Shown here: positions 24,190 through 37,273 of the stretch, piece after piece
How positions within the stretch are numbered: the first letter of the stretch is position 1
How the letters are laid out: every line of letters starts with the position of its first letter
DNA from: Excoecaria cochinchinensis
Taxonomy: Eukaryota; Streptophyta; Magnoliopsida; Malpighiales; Euphorbiaceae
Direction: 5' to 3'
DNA: 64,000 nucleotides
NCBI GenBank assembly: GCA_947683425.1
Contig: CANTUQ010000073.1
Span: forward strand, 4,932,501-4,996,500
Program-made: the position numbers and the translations under genes
The notes under the pieces: generated by a model
The model's input: only the letters and a program-made list of their open reading frames with translations
What the model was told of the DNA's origin: nothing
Database searches by the model: none

Positions 24190-26930
24190 ATGATGGAAAA
24201 TGGAGGAATTCTAGTTTTGATGCAATATGATGGTAAATGGAGTGATCTATTTGAGTACCGGGATTTCCAAGTTGATGGAATACTAATTCCATCAGGTTGC
24301 AGCTTTGATTATTTTGTGAATTTAATAGGAAAATAGCTGTATCAAGGGGTTGAGAATAGCAGATTGGGCATCAAATATGTTATTGGAGATGGATATCCTC
24401 CTCTAAAAATAAAAGATGATATGACATTGCTATTCTATTTGTCTTTGAAGATCAAAGAAAAATGTTTCAAATCATATCCATTATGCATTACAAAAATGGA
24501 AGTGTTTGAAACTGGTAATTGTCTGACATTGATATTCTATTATTGTGGTGATACTATTTAATAACAATAAATTTTCATTTTTTTATTGTAGGTGAAAGCT
24601 CCAAAACAGTTTCAAGTGAGCTTGGCATGATTGAAGTTGAACCTAAAGCAACTAGTTTAATGATGAATGAAGTTGTACAACCTGTCAACCAGGATGAAGC
24701 TATTGTGGACATGATGAATTATGCTACCATGGTGAGTAAACAAACTGTTGAAATTTTGGATAATGGAGGCAAAGAGGTAGAAGGAAATGAAGTAGATTTT
24801 ATGATAAATCCAATTGTTTCAAGAATTGAGGTTGGACAGATTTTTAAAGACAAGGATATGCTGAAAACAGTAGTAAGCCTTTTTGCAATAAATAATGATT
24901 TCCAATACAAGGTTTGTAGATCATGTGAGAGTAGATATGAGATTTATTGCTTGGATGAGGCATGTCCATGGCAATTAAAAGCTTCAAAACAAGGGAATAC
25001 TAGGATGTTTAAAATTAAAGTGTTCAAAGGTACTCACTCCTGCAGTTTAAACATAAGGTTAAGCAGTAAAAGGCAAGCTACATCATCTATTATTGCTGGG
25101 TTGATCAAATCAAAATATGTGGATGTAAAGTCTGTGTACACACCAGCTGACATAATACGTGATATGAGAAATGATCTTGGAGTGAATATCAACTATATGA
25201 AAGCTTGGAGGTCAATGGAAAGAGCTATGGATATGATTAGAGGTAAACCATGTGATTCATATTCTTTATTACCAAGATATTTGTATATGCTTGAAAAGAC
25301 AAACCCTGGTTCTGCAATTCATATGGAGACTCAAGATAACTTCTCATTTTTATATCTGTTCATTGCTTTAGATGCGTCAATTAAAGGTTGGAAATATTGC
25401 TTGCCAATTATAGTTATAGATGGTACTTTTTTGAAGGCTGCATATGGGGGCACTTTGGTAACAGCTTCAACTCAAGATGCTGGTGGAAAAATATTTCTTT
25501 TAGCAATCTGCATAGTTGATTCAGAGAATGATGCTTCTTGGGAGTGGTTTTTTAGTAAGTTTAGGCAAAAATATGGGACAAGAGATGAGATGTGCATCAT
25601 ATCTGATAGGCATGAAAGCATACATACTGCAGCTGCAAGGGTATATCCCAGTGTTGCTCATTGCATTTGTGTATATCACTTATTGAATAATGTGAAAAGA
25701 AAGTTCAAGAAAAATTCGAAGAAACTCAAAGATTTATTGTTTAAAGTTGCTGAATCATACACAAAGGAGGATTTTGATTATTATATGGATGAAATGAAAA
25801 AGGTTGATGGTAAAATACCTGAATATCTCTCAATCGTTGGATACAAGAAATGGTCTAGGGTGCACTCAGTGAATAACAAGTATTCAACTATGACTTCTAA
25901 TATTGCGGAGTCAATGAATGCTGCAATCAAAGCAGCTAGAAATTTACCAATAACAGGCTTGATTGAGTACATGCGTAATTTGACTCAAGAATGGCATTAT
26001 GCAAATAGAAATATAGCCATTTCAACATTCACAAAACTAACTAAGAAGTATGAAGATCAATTGAAGAAAAACTTTATTTCATCTATGAGAATGAAGGTTT
26101 GATCCTTATTTCTTTGTTATCTTTTTTAACTAAATAATTGAGCTATTTAGATATGCTATGTTCTCCTGGTTAGCGGCTTATAGTTGGTTAGATATGCTAT
26201 GTTTTTCTGGTTATAGTTGTGTAGCTATGCTATTTTTTTCTAGTTTATAGTTGTGGTGAGATGTATATATATTTAGTTTGCATATGTATGTTTTTTTTAA
26301 ACTATAATGTGAAATAAAAATATTAAAGGAAGTAAAAGATTTTTTGCCAAAAAGATTTTGTATAATATATTTGTAATATACGCCCACTATACAACCATTG
26401 ATAATTATGCTTGATGCTGCTGTATTATGTTGCCTATTAACTGCTATATTTGTTTGGTGATGGGTATAATGTATTTTATGTTTTTTCGGATGTTGTAGGT
26501 GATACCATCTACGAGTGATATTTTTAGCGTCTTAGTTCAAGAAAAAGCATACAGTGTGAACTTTAAAGAAAGAGCATGCACTTGCAACAAGTTTCAATTG
26601 GATGGATTACCATGTGCACATGCTTTAGCAGTTGTAAATGATAAGAATATGGACTGTTATGAGTTCTGCTCAAGCTACTACACAAAAGAGACAATGTTAG
26701 CAACATACGAAGCAGTCGTGCATCCTATTGATAGTCAGATGTATTGGAATATTCCAAGTTATATTGGTGAGAAAATTGTACTGCCACCAATAGGAAAACC
26801 CAAATCAGGAAGACCTAAGAAGAGGAGAATCAAAGCAAGTTGGGAGTCAAAGATCAAAATTAGGTGCAACAAATGTCAGAAATATGGGCACAATCGAAAG
26901 ACATGTAGAGAGATTCCTAAACAGGGATGA
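24190..26930 (+). pseudogene. MuDR-family MULE transposase, three coding exons, one nonsense codon
   Basis: Coding exons are 24190-24514, 24592-26096 and 26499-26930, with GT..AG introns and phases that close (753 residues). A 5' UTR intron is likely at 23961-24180. Residues about 1-110 look like the PB1-like N-terminal region often found in these proteins. The MuDR DNA-binding domain spans about 185-290 (VGQIFKDKDML ... CPWQLKAS). The MULE catalytic core has Asp near 386 (IDGTFLK), Asp near 446 (ISDRHES) and Glu near 548 (SNIAESMN). A SWIM zinc finger follows near 636 (CTCNKFQLDGLPCAHAL) and a CCHC knuckle near 731 (CNKCQKYGHNRKTC). The only lesion seen is TAG at 24334-24336 in exon 1, and the long second exon is open. 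A start at 24627 would bypass it and keep DNA-binding and catalytic domains, so residual activity cannot be excluded. Confidence 0.9.
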
Positions 26931-27146
26931 TAATTTTTTTCTTTTTATATTTTACATTTTTTGTGATTGTTTCATTCTTTATATAAATCATATCTGGTAC
27001 AAGCAAATGTGTAAAATTCAGACCTAATCAATTGACTTTTAGAAATTCTTGTTATATAAAGTGTTGATAATTTTTAGAATTGTTCAGCTATATGGAAATG
27101 ACATATTCAGTAAACAGATTGTTTTTTATGCTTGTACGATTTGTGT

Positions 27147-27655
27147 GAAGGTTGTTTTATGTCACGAATCGTCACTTTTGTGGCGATTCGTGAAGCTTGC
27201 TCTCTGTCACGACTCGTCATGTAGGTGGCGAGTCGTCACATGCTAAATATATAGTTATTGATGCTTGTCTTTTAAGGTTGAGCTATGTCACGAATCGTCA
27301 CTTTTGTGACGTTTCGTGAAGCTTGACCTCTATCACGACTCGTCACATGCTAAATATATAGCTTTTTATTTTGGCCAAATTGTTATTGATGCTTGTCTTT
27401 TAAGGTTGAGCTATGTCACGAATCTCACTTTTGTAGCGTTTCGTGAAGCTTGACCTCTGTCACTACTCGTCACATATGTGACGAGTCGTCACATGCTAAA
27501 TATATAGCTTTTTATTTTAGCCAAATTGTTATTGATGCTTGTCTTTTAAGGTTGAGCTATGTCACGAGTCGTCACTTTTGGTGGCGTTTCGTGAAGCTTG
27601 CCCTATGTCACGACTCGTCACATAGGTGACGATTCGTCACATGCTAAATATTGAT
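27147..27655. repeat. Four tandem ~125-147-bp units of semi-palindromic GTCACGACTCGTCAC motifs
   Basis: Each unit starts near aaggttgagctatgtcacgaatc (about 27147, 27275, 27401 and 27548). It contains gtcacgaatcgtcac, a gtgacgtttcgtgaagctt-like core, gtcacgactcgtcac and then atgctaaatatatag. Adjacent direct and inverted copies could form hairpins. The cluster lies just 3' of the transposase gene and ends where the 11-bp array begins. Confidence 0.85.
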
Positions 27656-27689
27656 TGTTTTTCGACTCTATAGCTCTTTATTTTGGCAA

Positions 27690-28740
27690 AATGCATTCCA
27701 AGTTACACATTTAGTGTACACCTAATATACACTTAGTACCCACCTAATAGTATACACGTGGTATACATCTAGTATACATATAATATAAGTCTAATATATC
27801 TTATATAGACATAGTATAAGACATGTATTTGCCTAGTATACATTTAGTATATGTATAGTATATTTATAATATACAATCAATATATAACTAGTGTCTTTAT
27901 ACTATAAGTATAGTATCTGCATAGTATATGCTCAGTATATGTCTAGTATATTTATATTATGTGTATATAATATGTATATTAGACGTATACTATAATTATA
28001 GTGGACATATACTATACGTATATTATAGCTATATTAAATGTATATCAGACGTATATTATGCATATACTGGACATATGTGATGTGTATATGAAACTCATAT
28101 TGGACTTATATTATATGTATCGTAGGCGTATACTATCCATATACTAAAATTGTTAGGAGTATAGTATGTGTACTCCATATGTATACTAGCCATATATTAT
28201 ATGTATATATATGTATACTAGAAGTATACTAGGCATATACTAGTCTTATCCTATGTGCATATTACATGTATATTAGACTTAGATTATATGTATACCTGAA
28301 TATTCTGTCAAAGTACTAAACATATATACTAGGCATATAATAGACTTATATTACATGTACACTCTGTGTATATGAGTCGTGTACGAGATGTATTGTAGAC
28401 TTTTATTAGATGTATACTAGCTGTATAGTAGAGATATAGTAGGCATATACTGGACTGTTACTATACGTATATTAGTCTTATATTACGTGTATATTAAGGA
28501 TATACTACGTATATACTGGACTTATAATATGCGTATATTAAGCTCATATTGTTCTTATATTATACTTTTCGTATACGTACTAGGCATATACTAGACTTAT
28601 ATCTGTCGTGTTCTAGCAAATATTTCTTATGCTTATACTATGTGTATATTAGGCTTATGTTATGCGTTTATTAGGCATATACTAGAATTAAACTAGACGT
28701 ATAAAAATATTTTGTATAATGAAATATTATATGCCTTTAT
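27690..28740. repeat. Array of degenerate 11-bp TA-rich units, about 1 kb
   Basis: Consecutive 11-mers such as TATACTATACG, TATATTATAGC and TATATTAAATG can be read in register. To about 27950 the units are in TAGTATACATC orientation, and after that in the inverse TATACTANACG orientation. There is no open frame of interest. The array separates the transposase gene from the minus-strand gene at 29164-30183. Confidence 0.85.
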
Positions 28741-29163
28741 TCATGCGCATATACTTGAAAGGGAATATTTAATCTACATAATTTTAAGTCAGATTCTCTT
28801 ATTTAGGTCATGTTGTTTTCAGCAAAGGGGAAAAAATAAAAGCACGATCAACAGGCTTTTAGTGATATGATATATGTTATAGTAATTACATAAGCTTAAC
28901 ATAAAACCACAATCAAAAATTTAGATGTAGTAATGTCTATATTCTTGTTTTGAAACATAAAAACAAATAGAACTTTAACCAACAATAGGACACGCATTAA
29001 TCTCCAGAAGGTGATGGTGGAGGAGACTCTATCTGATGACCTGAAAAAACAAAAAATTGATTCATCTTGTACTCCAACTTTCGATGTCTGCGTTCAAGTT
29101 GACAATTAAGAGTGTGTTAGAAAGCTGGTCTGCCATACTGGTAAGCTGGTTTTGCAATGCTAT

Positions 29164-30183
29164 CTAATTCTGTAAAATTTGCTCCAGAATGGGAGTATTG
29201 TGACTGGAAGATGCACCAGCATCCGCAGGCAACTGGGAAGTATTCCGAGAATCAGAATTTGAAGAATCATCTCCAGTAGTCTCCTCGATAGGGTTCTCAA
29301 TGGGTTCCAAAACCCTCCAGCAAGATCTAGACTTTGCAGGGATTAATCGAAAGGATGGATCAAAAACCTCACCACGCACTAACAATTGTTTGGTGAAATA
29401 ACTAAATTCTAAGACATGATGATAATCACCAAGGTTAATGTTGAGATTCTTAGCAATGATTGTTATAACATGTCCATGGGTTAAATGACCATCCTTTCGT
29501 GTCGAACAGGCCAGTAATTGATTAAAAATCCAATATGTCCAACTAACCTTCTTTTTATTATGGACACACCACATTAAAAATAGCTCTTGTGCAGAAACTT
29601 TATTTGTTTCTGATTTGTGGAAAACAACACACGCAATGATTTTGTGCAATAACCAATACTTCAAATCTTTAATGAACATTGCCTTCCCCTTCTTAGGCTG
29701 ATAAGGTGTTTCTAAATCGGTAAGGAATGTCTAAAAATCATTCAACTTAAAAGCTGAAGGGGGGTCACACAAACCGTCTTGTTTAAAACCAAAGGATTTA
29801 TGCATGAAAAAGTATGTGAGTTTATGTTCTGTCCCACACAACCTATATTCCAGAATTCGTGAATTTTCATAATTAACTTCTAATGTAGTATAAAACTCGA
29901 CTAGTAATTCTGGATATGTACATTCATGCATCGATACAAATTTCAGTAGGCCACATGAGCTTAACATGTTTGTAACAGAGTCTAGCATACCAGTACGTTC
30001 CAGCAAAGTCGTTGGAAAATACTTACATGCTATAATGTCCATTTTCATCAAAGTTTGAAACCGCAGTCCTTCTTCATCTGAGAAGATGGGAAAAGGGGTT
30101 TTGTAAGTGGCTTGAAAGTTTTGTTCCTCATTGTGTGATTCTTCTTCATGCCTTGTAGAAGGTGCATTTTTCGTTCTCACCAT
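29164..30183 (-). pseudogene. MULE accessory gene with a plant-transposon-type domain, interrupted
   Basis: The minus-strand frame starts at an ATG at 30183 (MVRTKNAPSTRHEEE). It runs in one frame to a stop at 29164, broken by TAG at 29731-29733. After 29164 the same frame seems to continue for some 40 codons (IALQNQLTSMADQLSN), so that stop may also be a mutation. The N-terminus is charged. The centre (YFPTTLLERTGMLD ... LLVEFYTTLEV ... KSETNKVSAQELFLMWC ... LTHGHVITIIAKNLNI) resembles the putative plant transposon protein domain (PF20167) found in many plant mobile elements. The C-terminus is Ser/Asn-rich. No catalytic motif is visible and its role in transposition is unknown. It points away from the Ulp1 gene's promoter, in the same orientation. 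Confidence 0.65.
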
Positions 30184-30526
30184 AACGTTTTAAAAATGGA
30201 AAGGAAAAGGGAAACTTAACAGTGATGACTGAGGGAATCGGTGTAGAAGAATAATAAAATGAAGGAAAAAAACACAGAACCAAAAGGAAAGAGTATGGAT
30301 GGTGTTCAGGTGGAAACGACGGAAGAATATAGTGAAAGATATTGAGAAGAAAAGGCAAAGGGAAAAAGCTTGAACCCTAAAAAAGGAAGGAAAGGAATGG
30401 GCAGGGGAAGAGACAAAAGATTTGAAAAAGACAAAATAATTTAAATAACTGAAAAAGGTCATTGAAAAGGGCGATTGGAAAAGGGTAATTTTGGAAATTC
30501 AACTCGAATAGAAGATGGACGAGGAA

Positions 30527-30605
30527 ACAAGTCGCTACGTAGATGGCGACTCGGCACCTATTCTTTCTGTCACGAGTCGCCACGTACGTGACGAGTCTAG
30601 AAGGT
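30527..30605. repeat. Second semi-palindromic GTCACGAGTCGCCAC cluster
   Basis: Contains gtcgctacgtagatggcgac and gtcacgagtcgccacgtacgtgacgagtc, the same motif family as at 27147-27655. It lies about 350 bp upstream of the start of the minus-strand gene at 30183 and touches the next 11-bp array. Confidence 0.75.
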
Positions 30606-30639
30606 AAAATGTTTTAATATATAATGTTTTGTGCCCTAA

Positions 30640-30840
30640 AATGTAATGTCTATGTCTAGTACAAGTTAATATAGAATACAGCTAATATAGAAACATTATA
30701 CATTATATAGTGTAAGTCTAATATAAATTTAATATACTTATAATATAGTACAAATCTAGTATACATTTAGTATATATGTATAGCTTACATGTAGTATACA
30801 TCTAGTATACGTGTAATATAAGTATAATATATGTCAAAAT
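30640..30840. repeat. Second 11-bp TA-rich array, about 0.2 kb
   Basis: Clear 11-bp register at 30790-30835: TAGTATACATC, TAGTATACGTG, TAATATAAGTA and TAATATATGTC in succession. It is followed by a T-run at about 30858-30872 and AT-rich DNA up to the Ulp1 gene's last exon. Confidence 0.85.
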
Positions 30841-32099
30841 ATTAAGATTGTTGAATTTTTTTTTTTTTTTTTACTATTATTATTATTTCTTCGTTAGGAG
30901 GTTTAAAAAGTACTAAGAATATATTAAAAAATAAAAGTAAGCTTGCAATGTAATAATGTAAGATTTCAAGTTAAAATGGTATACTAAATGTTTTTTTTTT
31001 GTCATCCAATATATTTTCCATGTAGGATCAATTTTTTTGTTTAATCCTATTTATTTTTTGATTGAGCAATTTTTTGGTATGATCCAGGTTTTATTTTATT
31101 TTTTTTATGTCTTTATAGAACATGGAATTTATAGTAGACATTTTGAAATTTATCATAACTACATTATATACAAAAATAATGTTGTACCAATATTACAAGG
31201 TACAATACATTCAGTCAATAACAACATCTGCTTTCCTTTTACAAATAGTTTTTTGTTGTCTTCTTTTTGGTGGTGCTTCATCATCACTTGCACTATTATT
31301 TTGCTGCTTTTGAAGTCCATGGGCATACAGCAAAACTGATAGCCTTAGTCTATGTAAGTCAACATCAAAAGTATCTGTTGGAATTCGTTTTCCTTCTATC
31401 AGATATTCTGCAAACGATGCCACAAATAGACCACAATCCCTACAAAATATAACCATAAATGCATTCAAGGACCAATGATTGCGGCATTATATATAAATTA
31501 TGAAGTATATTTTTTAAAAGGTTGTTGTGAAACTTACATCTTGTTCTGTCTTGGAAGATCATCAATGTATTGAATATTGAAAGGATCCCTGTTTGTTTCA
31601 GATATCCCAACAAATTCCAAGAACAAGGGCAACATCACACTGTAAGCTTTAGCAGTCTCAAGTGTGGATGCTTTACATGTAGCTGATCTGAGAGAATCAT
31701 AAACATATTTTGTTCTTTCTGAAAGTGACAAATGTCCTAGTACCCAATGGTACTTCCCTGTAACATTTATAGGAAACAATACATGTTCAACTTCTGCCCA
31801 AGGTCTGCTACAGTACAAGTAATGACCTTCAATATAACCAACAATAGTATCCTCCTTCTCCACTAAGCTCAGGTCCATTCCCTTTTTCAAGAATCTCTTG
31901 TAAAATTTCTGGATGACTTGGTCAAAAGTGTTGTCTGTTGTCGTGAAGTTCAAACAGATACCATTTGAATATTTACCTTTTTTCCTCAAGTAATAGAAGA
32001 TGATATTGATGTGCTGTATTAAATTATTTGTACGTTAAAAAAAAACTAAATTAGTATACAGACAGTAGAAATAATATATATAAATAATATGTGCATGAA

Positions 32100-33112
32100 T
32101 AAAGGCAGATAACATTTCATTATAGTATATTCTTTTATACATCTAGTATAAGTATAGTATATACATAGTATACATATAGAATACGTGAAATACAAATCTA
32201 ATATATCATTAATATACGCATATTATGTCTTTGTATATGCATAGCACATGTATAGTTTTTGGTTAATATATGGCTTGTATACGTATACAAAACGTTTAAT
32301 ATAAGTCCAATATACTCATAGTATAAGTCTAGTATATGGGTAGTATACGTATATTATACATATAATATAAGTATAATATATGCACAGTATAAGTCAAGTT
32401 TATGCCTAATATATATGCACACTATAAGTCTAGTATGCTTATAGTGTAAGTATAATTTACATGTAATATACAATAATATTACTGTAGTATTTGCCTAGTA
32501 TACATATAGTATACGTATAATATACGTATAATAAATATCTAGTGTACATATTTGATACGGCTAATATGCATCAAGTATACACATAGTATAAGTCTAGTAT
32601 ATGCATAGCATATGTCTAGTATAACTATAGTATACCTTTAATATAGGCCTAACATACATCTAATGTACACATAGTAAATGTCTAGTATATGCCTAGTATT
32701 CGACTACTATAAGTGTAATATACGTATAATATAACTCCAGTATATGCCTAGTATACGAATAGTATACATACAACATACAGCTAATATACATTTAAGTGTG
32801 ATATATATTCCATAGATGCATAGTATATGTATAGTATATACCAAATATACGAATAATATAATTCTAATATACGAACAGCATCAGTTAAATATATGCCTAG
32901 TATATATCTACTATTCAGACGGTATACATATAATAAAAGTCTACAATACATCTAGTACACGTCTCATTATTAGATAGTGTACATCACACATAAGTTTAAT
33001 ATACGTGTAATATATATCTGCTATGCGCATAATATAAGTACAATACACATACAGTGTACTTGTAATATACATCTTGTATAAGTTTAATATATATGTAGCA
33101 TACACTGAATCT
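32100..33112. repeat. Third 11-bp TA-rich array, about 1 kb, in a Ulp1 intron
   Basis: In-register 11-mers run through most of the block, for example TAGTATATGGG, TAGTATACGTA, TATTATACATA, TAATATAAGTA and TAATATATGCA near 32331-32385. It lies wholly within the intron between exons 33405-33528 and 31538-32013. Confidence 0.85.
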
Positions 33113-33129
33113 ACAGGAAGTATTCAATC

Positions 33130-33315
33130 AAGCATCTATGTAACGACTCGTTACATATGTGGAGAGTCGTATCCATGTGCCTCTGTAACGACTCGTTACA
33201 TAAGATACGAGTCGTGACAATATTTACGAGCTTCTTACAAATCGGCATCATGGAGGCGACTCGACACAATGAGCGTCTGTAACGAGTCGTCTACTTGGTC
33301 ACGACTCGCGACATT
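33130..33315. repeat. Third semi-palindromic cluster (GTAACGACTCGTTAC type)
   Basis: Contains gtaacgactcgttacatatg, a second gtaacgactcgttacataag, acgagtcgtgac, ggcgactcgacac and cgagtcgtctacttggtcac. It is the same motif family as the other clusters and directly abuts the end of the 11-bp array. Confidence 0.8.
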
Positions 33316-35975
33316 AAGTATAAATAAATTTGATTAAATCTGAAATATAAAATGAATCTATGAATATATATAAGTCATTATGTAACTACAGCAGATACAC
33401 ATACACTTGAGGATAGAGGTTGACCACCATATAAAAGGTAATGAAACCATGACTTTTGTTTGATTTCTTCTATTTCAAAATCAAAGGACGGATTCAGAAT
33501 TTCATGTTCTGGAGAATACACCTTCCTCCTGTTAAGAAAAAAAATGGGCACAAGGCTTATTAATTAACACTAAAATAGACAAAGCATTAGAAGATTAAGA
33601 GTTTATTACCTATTGTTGGTTATCATCCCTTCGTGCACAAACTCATTGAATATTGTGATCAAATTGAAATCAGGGTTTTCCCCAATATTGTTGTCAAGAG
33701 GCACTAGGCCTTTCACCAAGCTTTTGGAGTAAGTGACCTGCTGTTGTTGTTCGCTGGAACCAAATTTGGTGACATACGGAGACATGACCATAATGGATGG
33801 CTTAATTTCCCGTTTTTCGACGGTTGGTGTCTTCTCATCAGATGGATGTTCATATGGAACAATCTCACATCCAGTAACAACAAAATTTTCACAATCCTAT
33901 TTATAAAATAAAACCAAAGAAAATATTAAAAATGAATTTAAAATATAAATGCAAATTAATCATTTTATAATTAATGACACGAACGTTTTTATTTTGCTGG
34001 TATACATTGTTCATAGCAGCCTCGCATAATTGATCAAACAAGGAGCTATCCATTTCGTCAGAAGTTGTTTTAACCTAAAATTGCAGTACCATGCATTATG
34101 AAAACAAATCACAAATCAGTTTTGATAAATGTAAAAAAATATAATTGAGATGTGCTAGAACAATAATAAGCATACCTCTTTATTTACATCAATATCTGTT
34201 TGAACAGTAGAGTCATCTTCTAATGGACCATCCCTTGTTTTCAAATCATAGGCGACAATTTTCTCATCTTTCTCTTCCGCAGTATCAAAAATCTGGCAAC
34301 AATAAAAGATGTGATAACAGATTGGTTTTTATTCATATTAAAGTGACTAGGTGCAGAATTTTTAATAACAAGTTAGGATTAATCAAATTGAAAAAATTTG
34401 CATATATATTTCAGTGCAAATCGGAATTAAGATATTAAAACTAACCAAATGAGCGTACTGATCTTCTTCTAGTACTTCATCATCATCATGCTTTTCCTTA
34501 AAATCAATATCTTCTTGGAACAAATTATTTCGTGATTGCTGAATGATCAAAAATATTTTGAGAATTATACAAAATAATAAAATATTAAATATTATAGTTA
34601 AAGAATTATAAAAAACTTATATATATTACCTGGGAGGTCTTGACTGTATCCATCTTCTGAGAAATCTCTGAAAACATGTCAGTAACTTTCCGAAAATCAC
34701 CTCAAAATAGTCTTACATTTTTTCAATGCTAGACTCTACATATTTTCGCAGGCTTCTAACTTCTTTCTTCACCAACTTTATTTCTTTGGCATAGTTGGGT
34801 TCTTGAGATTTTTTGCTGTATTTCTTGCCTTCATGTTCATTTGCAGGTGCAGGCTCAAATTGAGGTAGAGTAGGCAATTGGACATCAGAAATTTTGGGGC
34901 CTTCTCTTGCCTCAAACATTCCATCCAAGGAGAGATTTTGAAACTCAGATTCATGAGGCATTATGTTCTTCAATTTCAACTAAAATAAAAAAGATTGAAA
35001 TAAATAGAAGATTTCAAATAAATATTCCTTTTATTCCCTCAAATAAATTTGAAAATCAAACAAATATTATGGATATTAGAATAATTATAAGAAATAATTA
35101 ATGAAAATATAATAAGATAACTTACATTTATTGCTGGCACACTAAACAGCATGTTATTGAGCTCCTTGTGGCTGAATATTACTTTTTTTTCCGTCCATCT
35201 AAGGATCCTTGGAATCTTTGTTGTTGCCTCAACATCCAGATATTCAGAGATGTCTCCGCAACATTCATAAAACCATATTTGAAAGGCATAAGCAAATCCA
35301 TAAATCCTACACATTGACACATTATCTTCTTTCTTATCAGCCTTCCCTCTTTTCCTGAGTAATTTCCCTTTCAAGCTACCAATAGTGAGGTTGAATACGT
35401 CTATCCCCCAAGGGTAATCATCATAACAACCACTATCTATGAATGCTATTTCGTCCTCATCGACAACTTTGTGGTTGTTATGGGCTAGAAGAAAGCAATG
35501 AATGAAAAGAAGCACTGCTAACTTCACTGCATCATCATCAATCTCAAAATGTGATTTTGTGAAACAGTTAAAAATTGTATTCTTTGTGATCTTTTTACAA
35601 TCACCAAAATACTTTTTCAAAAGTATACTTTGTTCCCTAGATGAGTTGATCTTTTTCCTTGTACCAGTGCACTTCAAACCAGTTACAAGTGCAAATTCTT
35701 CTAATCTAAATTTCAGATCAACTCCATCATATCTAAAAATGAACTCTTTTTGATTATCACTATATATTTCTCTTAGAAATATACAAAAAAATAATTGATT
35801 ATGTAGAACAATTTCAGGTAGTTCTAAGAAATACCCAAAACAACTATTTCTGAACTTGTCCAATTGATCTTCTGTCAGTTTGCTCTTTATAATAGAGATT
35901 GCAGAAGTATTCATGCAGTATTGGACTCTTACGGTTTGGAAATCATCATTTTTCAAAATAAAATCTCCAACCTGT

Positions 35976-36050
35976 TAATACACATAATATACATCAAATG
36001 AACACAATATACATCAAGTAGTAGTCAAGTATAATTTCAATATGCACCCA
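35976..36050. repeat. Fourth 11-bp array, left part (split by the gypsy insertion)
   Basis: Short stretch of acacataatatacatcaa-type repeats ending at the gypsy target-site copy accca (36046-36050). The array resumes after 49830. Confidence 0.6.
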
Positions 36051-37187
36051 TGTAGACACCGGGTCCCGAGTAGCCAAGATCAGGATTACCCAATGATGAA
36101 ATTAAGTGTGCCGATCTACAGGCAAAAAGAATGAAGTTGGAAGTGACGATTTCCTTGTCGATTTGTTGTTTTAAAATTAAATAAAAATGTATTTCAAAAA
36201 TACTTTTAAAGTATTTTAAAATTTATTTTGTGGTGAAAAAAAAGTGAGTTTTTAAATTATAATATTTAAAAAAAAAAAAAAAATTCTGCGCGAGGGACGG
36301 GCAGGCCGTCGGTCACTCATTCAGACGGGCAGGCCGTCGGTGGCCCCTCCGTGCCCCTGTTCGTCCGTTTTGCCTATTTTGGCCATTTTGGCCATAACTT
36401 CTTCATTTTAAATGCTTTTTAACTCATTTTTTTTGCAAAATTTAATTCAAAAATCCTTCTATCTTCTAACTTAATAAATTCAGTGGTTTTTTGTAATTAT
36501 GGGAATTAAATGAATTTAATTTCTTAATTAAAAAAATCTGAATTTTAAGGGGGGATAAAAAGGATTTTGGAGAGAGAATTAGGGGGATTTTCTTTAGAAA
36601 ATTTTTTACTTCTTCTTTCTTCTTTTCAAGAACAAATTCTCTCAATTTCTAAAGAAATTTCCAGCAATTCTTAAGGCAAAAAATAACTATTTTTGTTCTT
36701 GAGAATTTTCTTATTTTCAACCAAACAATTTTCTACTTTGAGACAAACAAATTAATTGTTTATTCTTGAGTAAAATTCATCTTTCAATATTTTATTTTTC
36801 TAATCATATTCATCAAATCAAGATAAGGAATTGGATCATCTACCTTCATCTCTTCAAGATAAATTTGAGGGTAATTATTCTTGGCTCAATTTCTTAAATT
36901 AATTTTAATTTCATTCTTTTGTTTTTATTTAATTAGTTAATATGTAAATTCTTTTAGTTCTATCATTTTCTTCTTATTTTCTTATTATTTTACTTTTATT
37001 CAATTGATTATCATGTAAATTCTTTTAGATCTATTATTTAATTGTTCATATTTCTTATTTTTTATTTAATTGTTCATACTATTATTTTTTTTGTTCTTAT
37101 TTTTTATTTAATTGTTCATACTATTATTTTTGTTCATATTATTTTTATTTAATTGTTCATCTTTAATTGGATTGTTCATCTTCTTTA

Positions 37188-37273
<86 letters not shown>

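Noticed and set aside
34703..34716. Intron after 34717 in the Ulp1 gene
   Set aside because: The only nearby acceptor would leave a 14-base intron; a one-base deletion within a single exon (34630-34979) fits the overall phase better.
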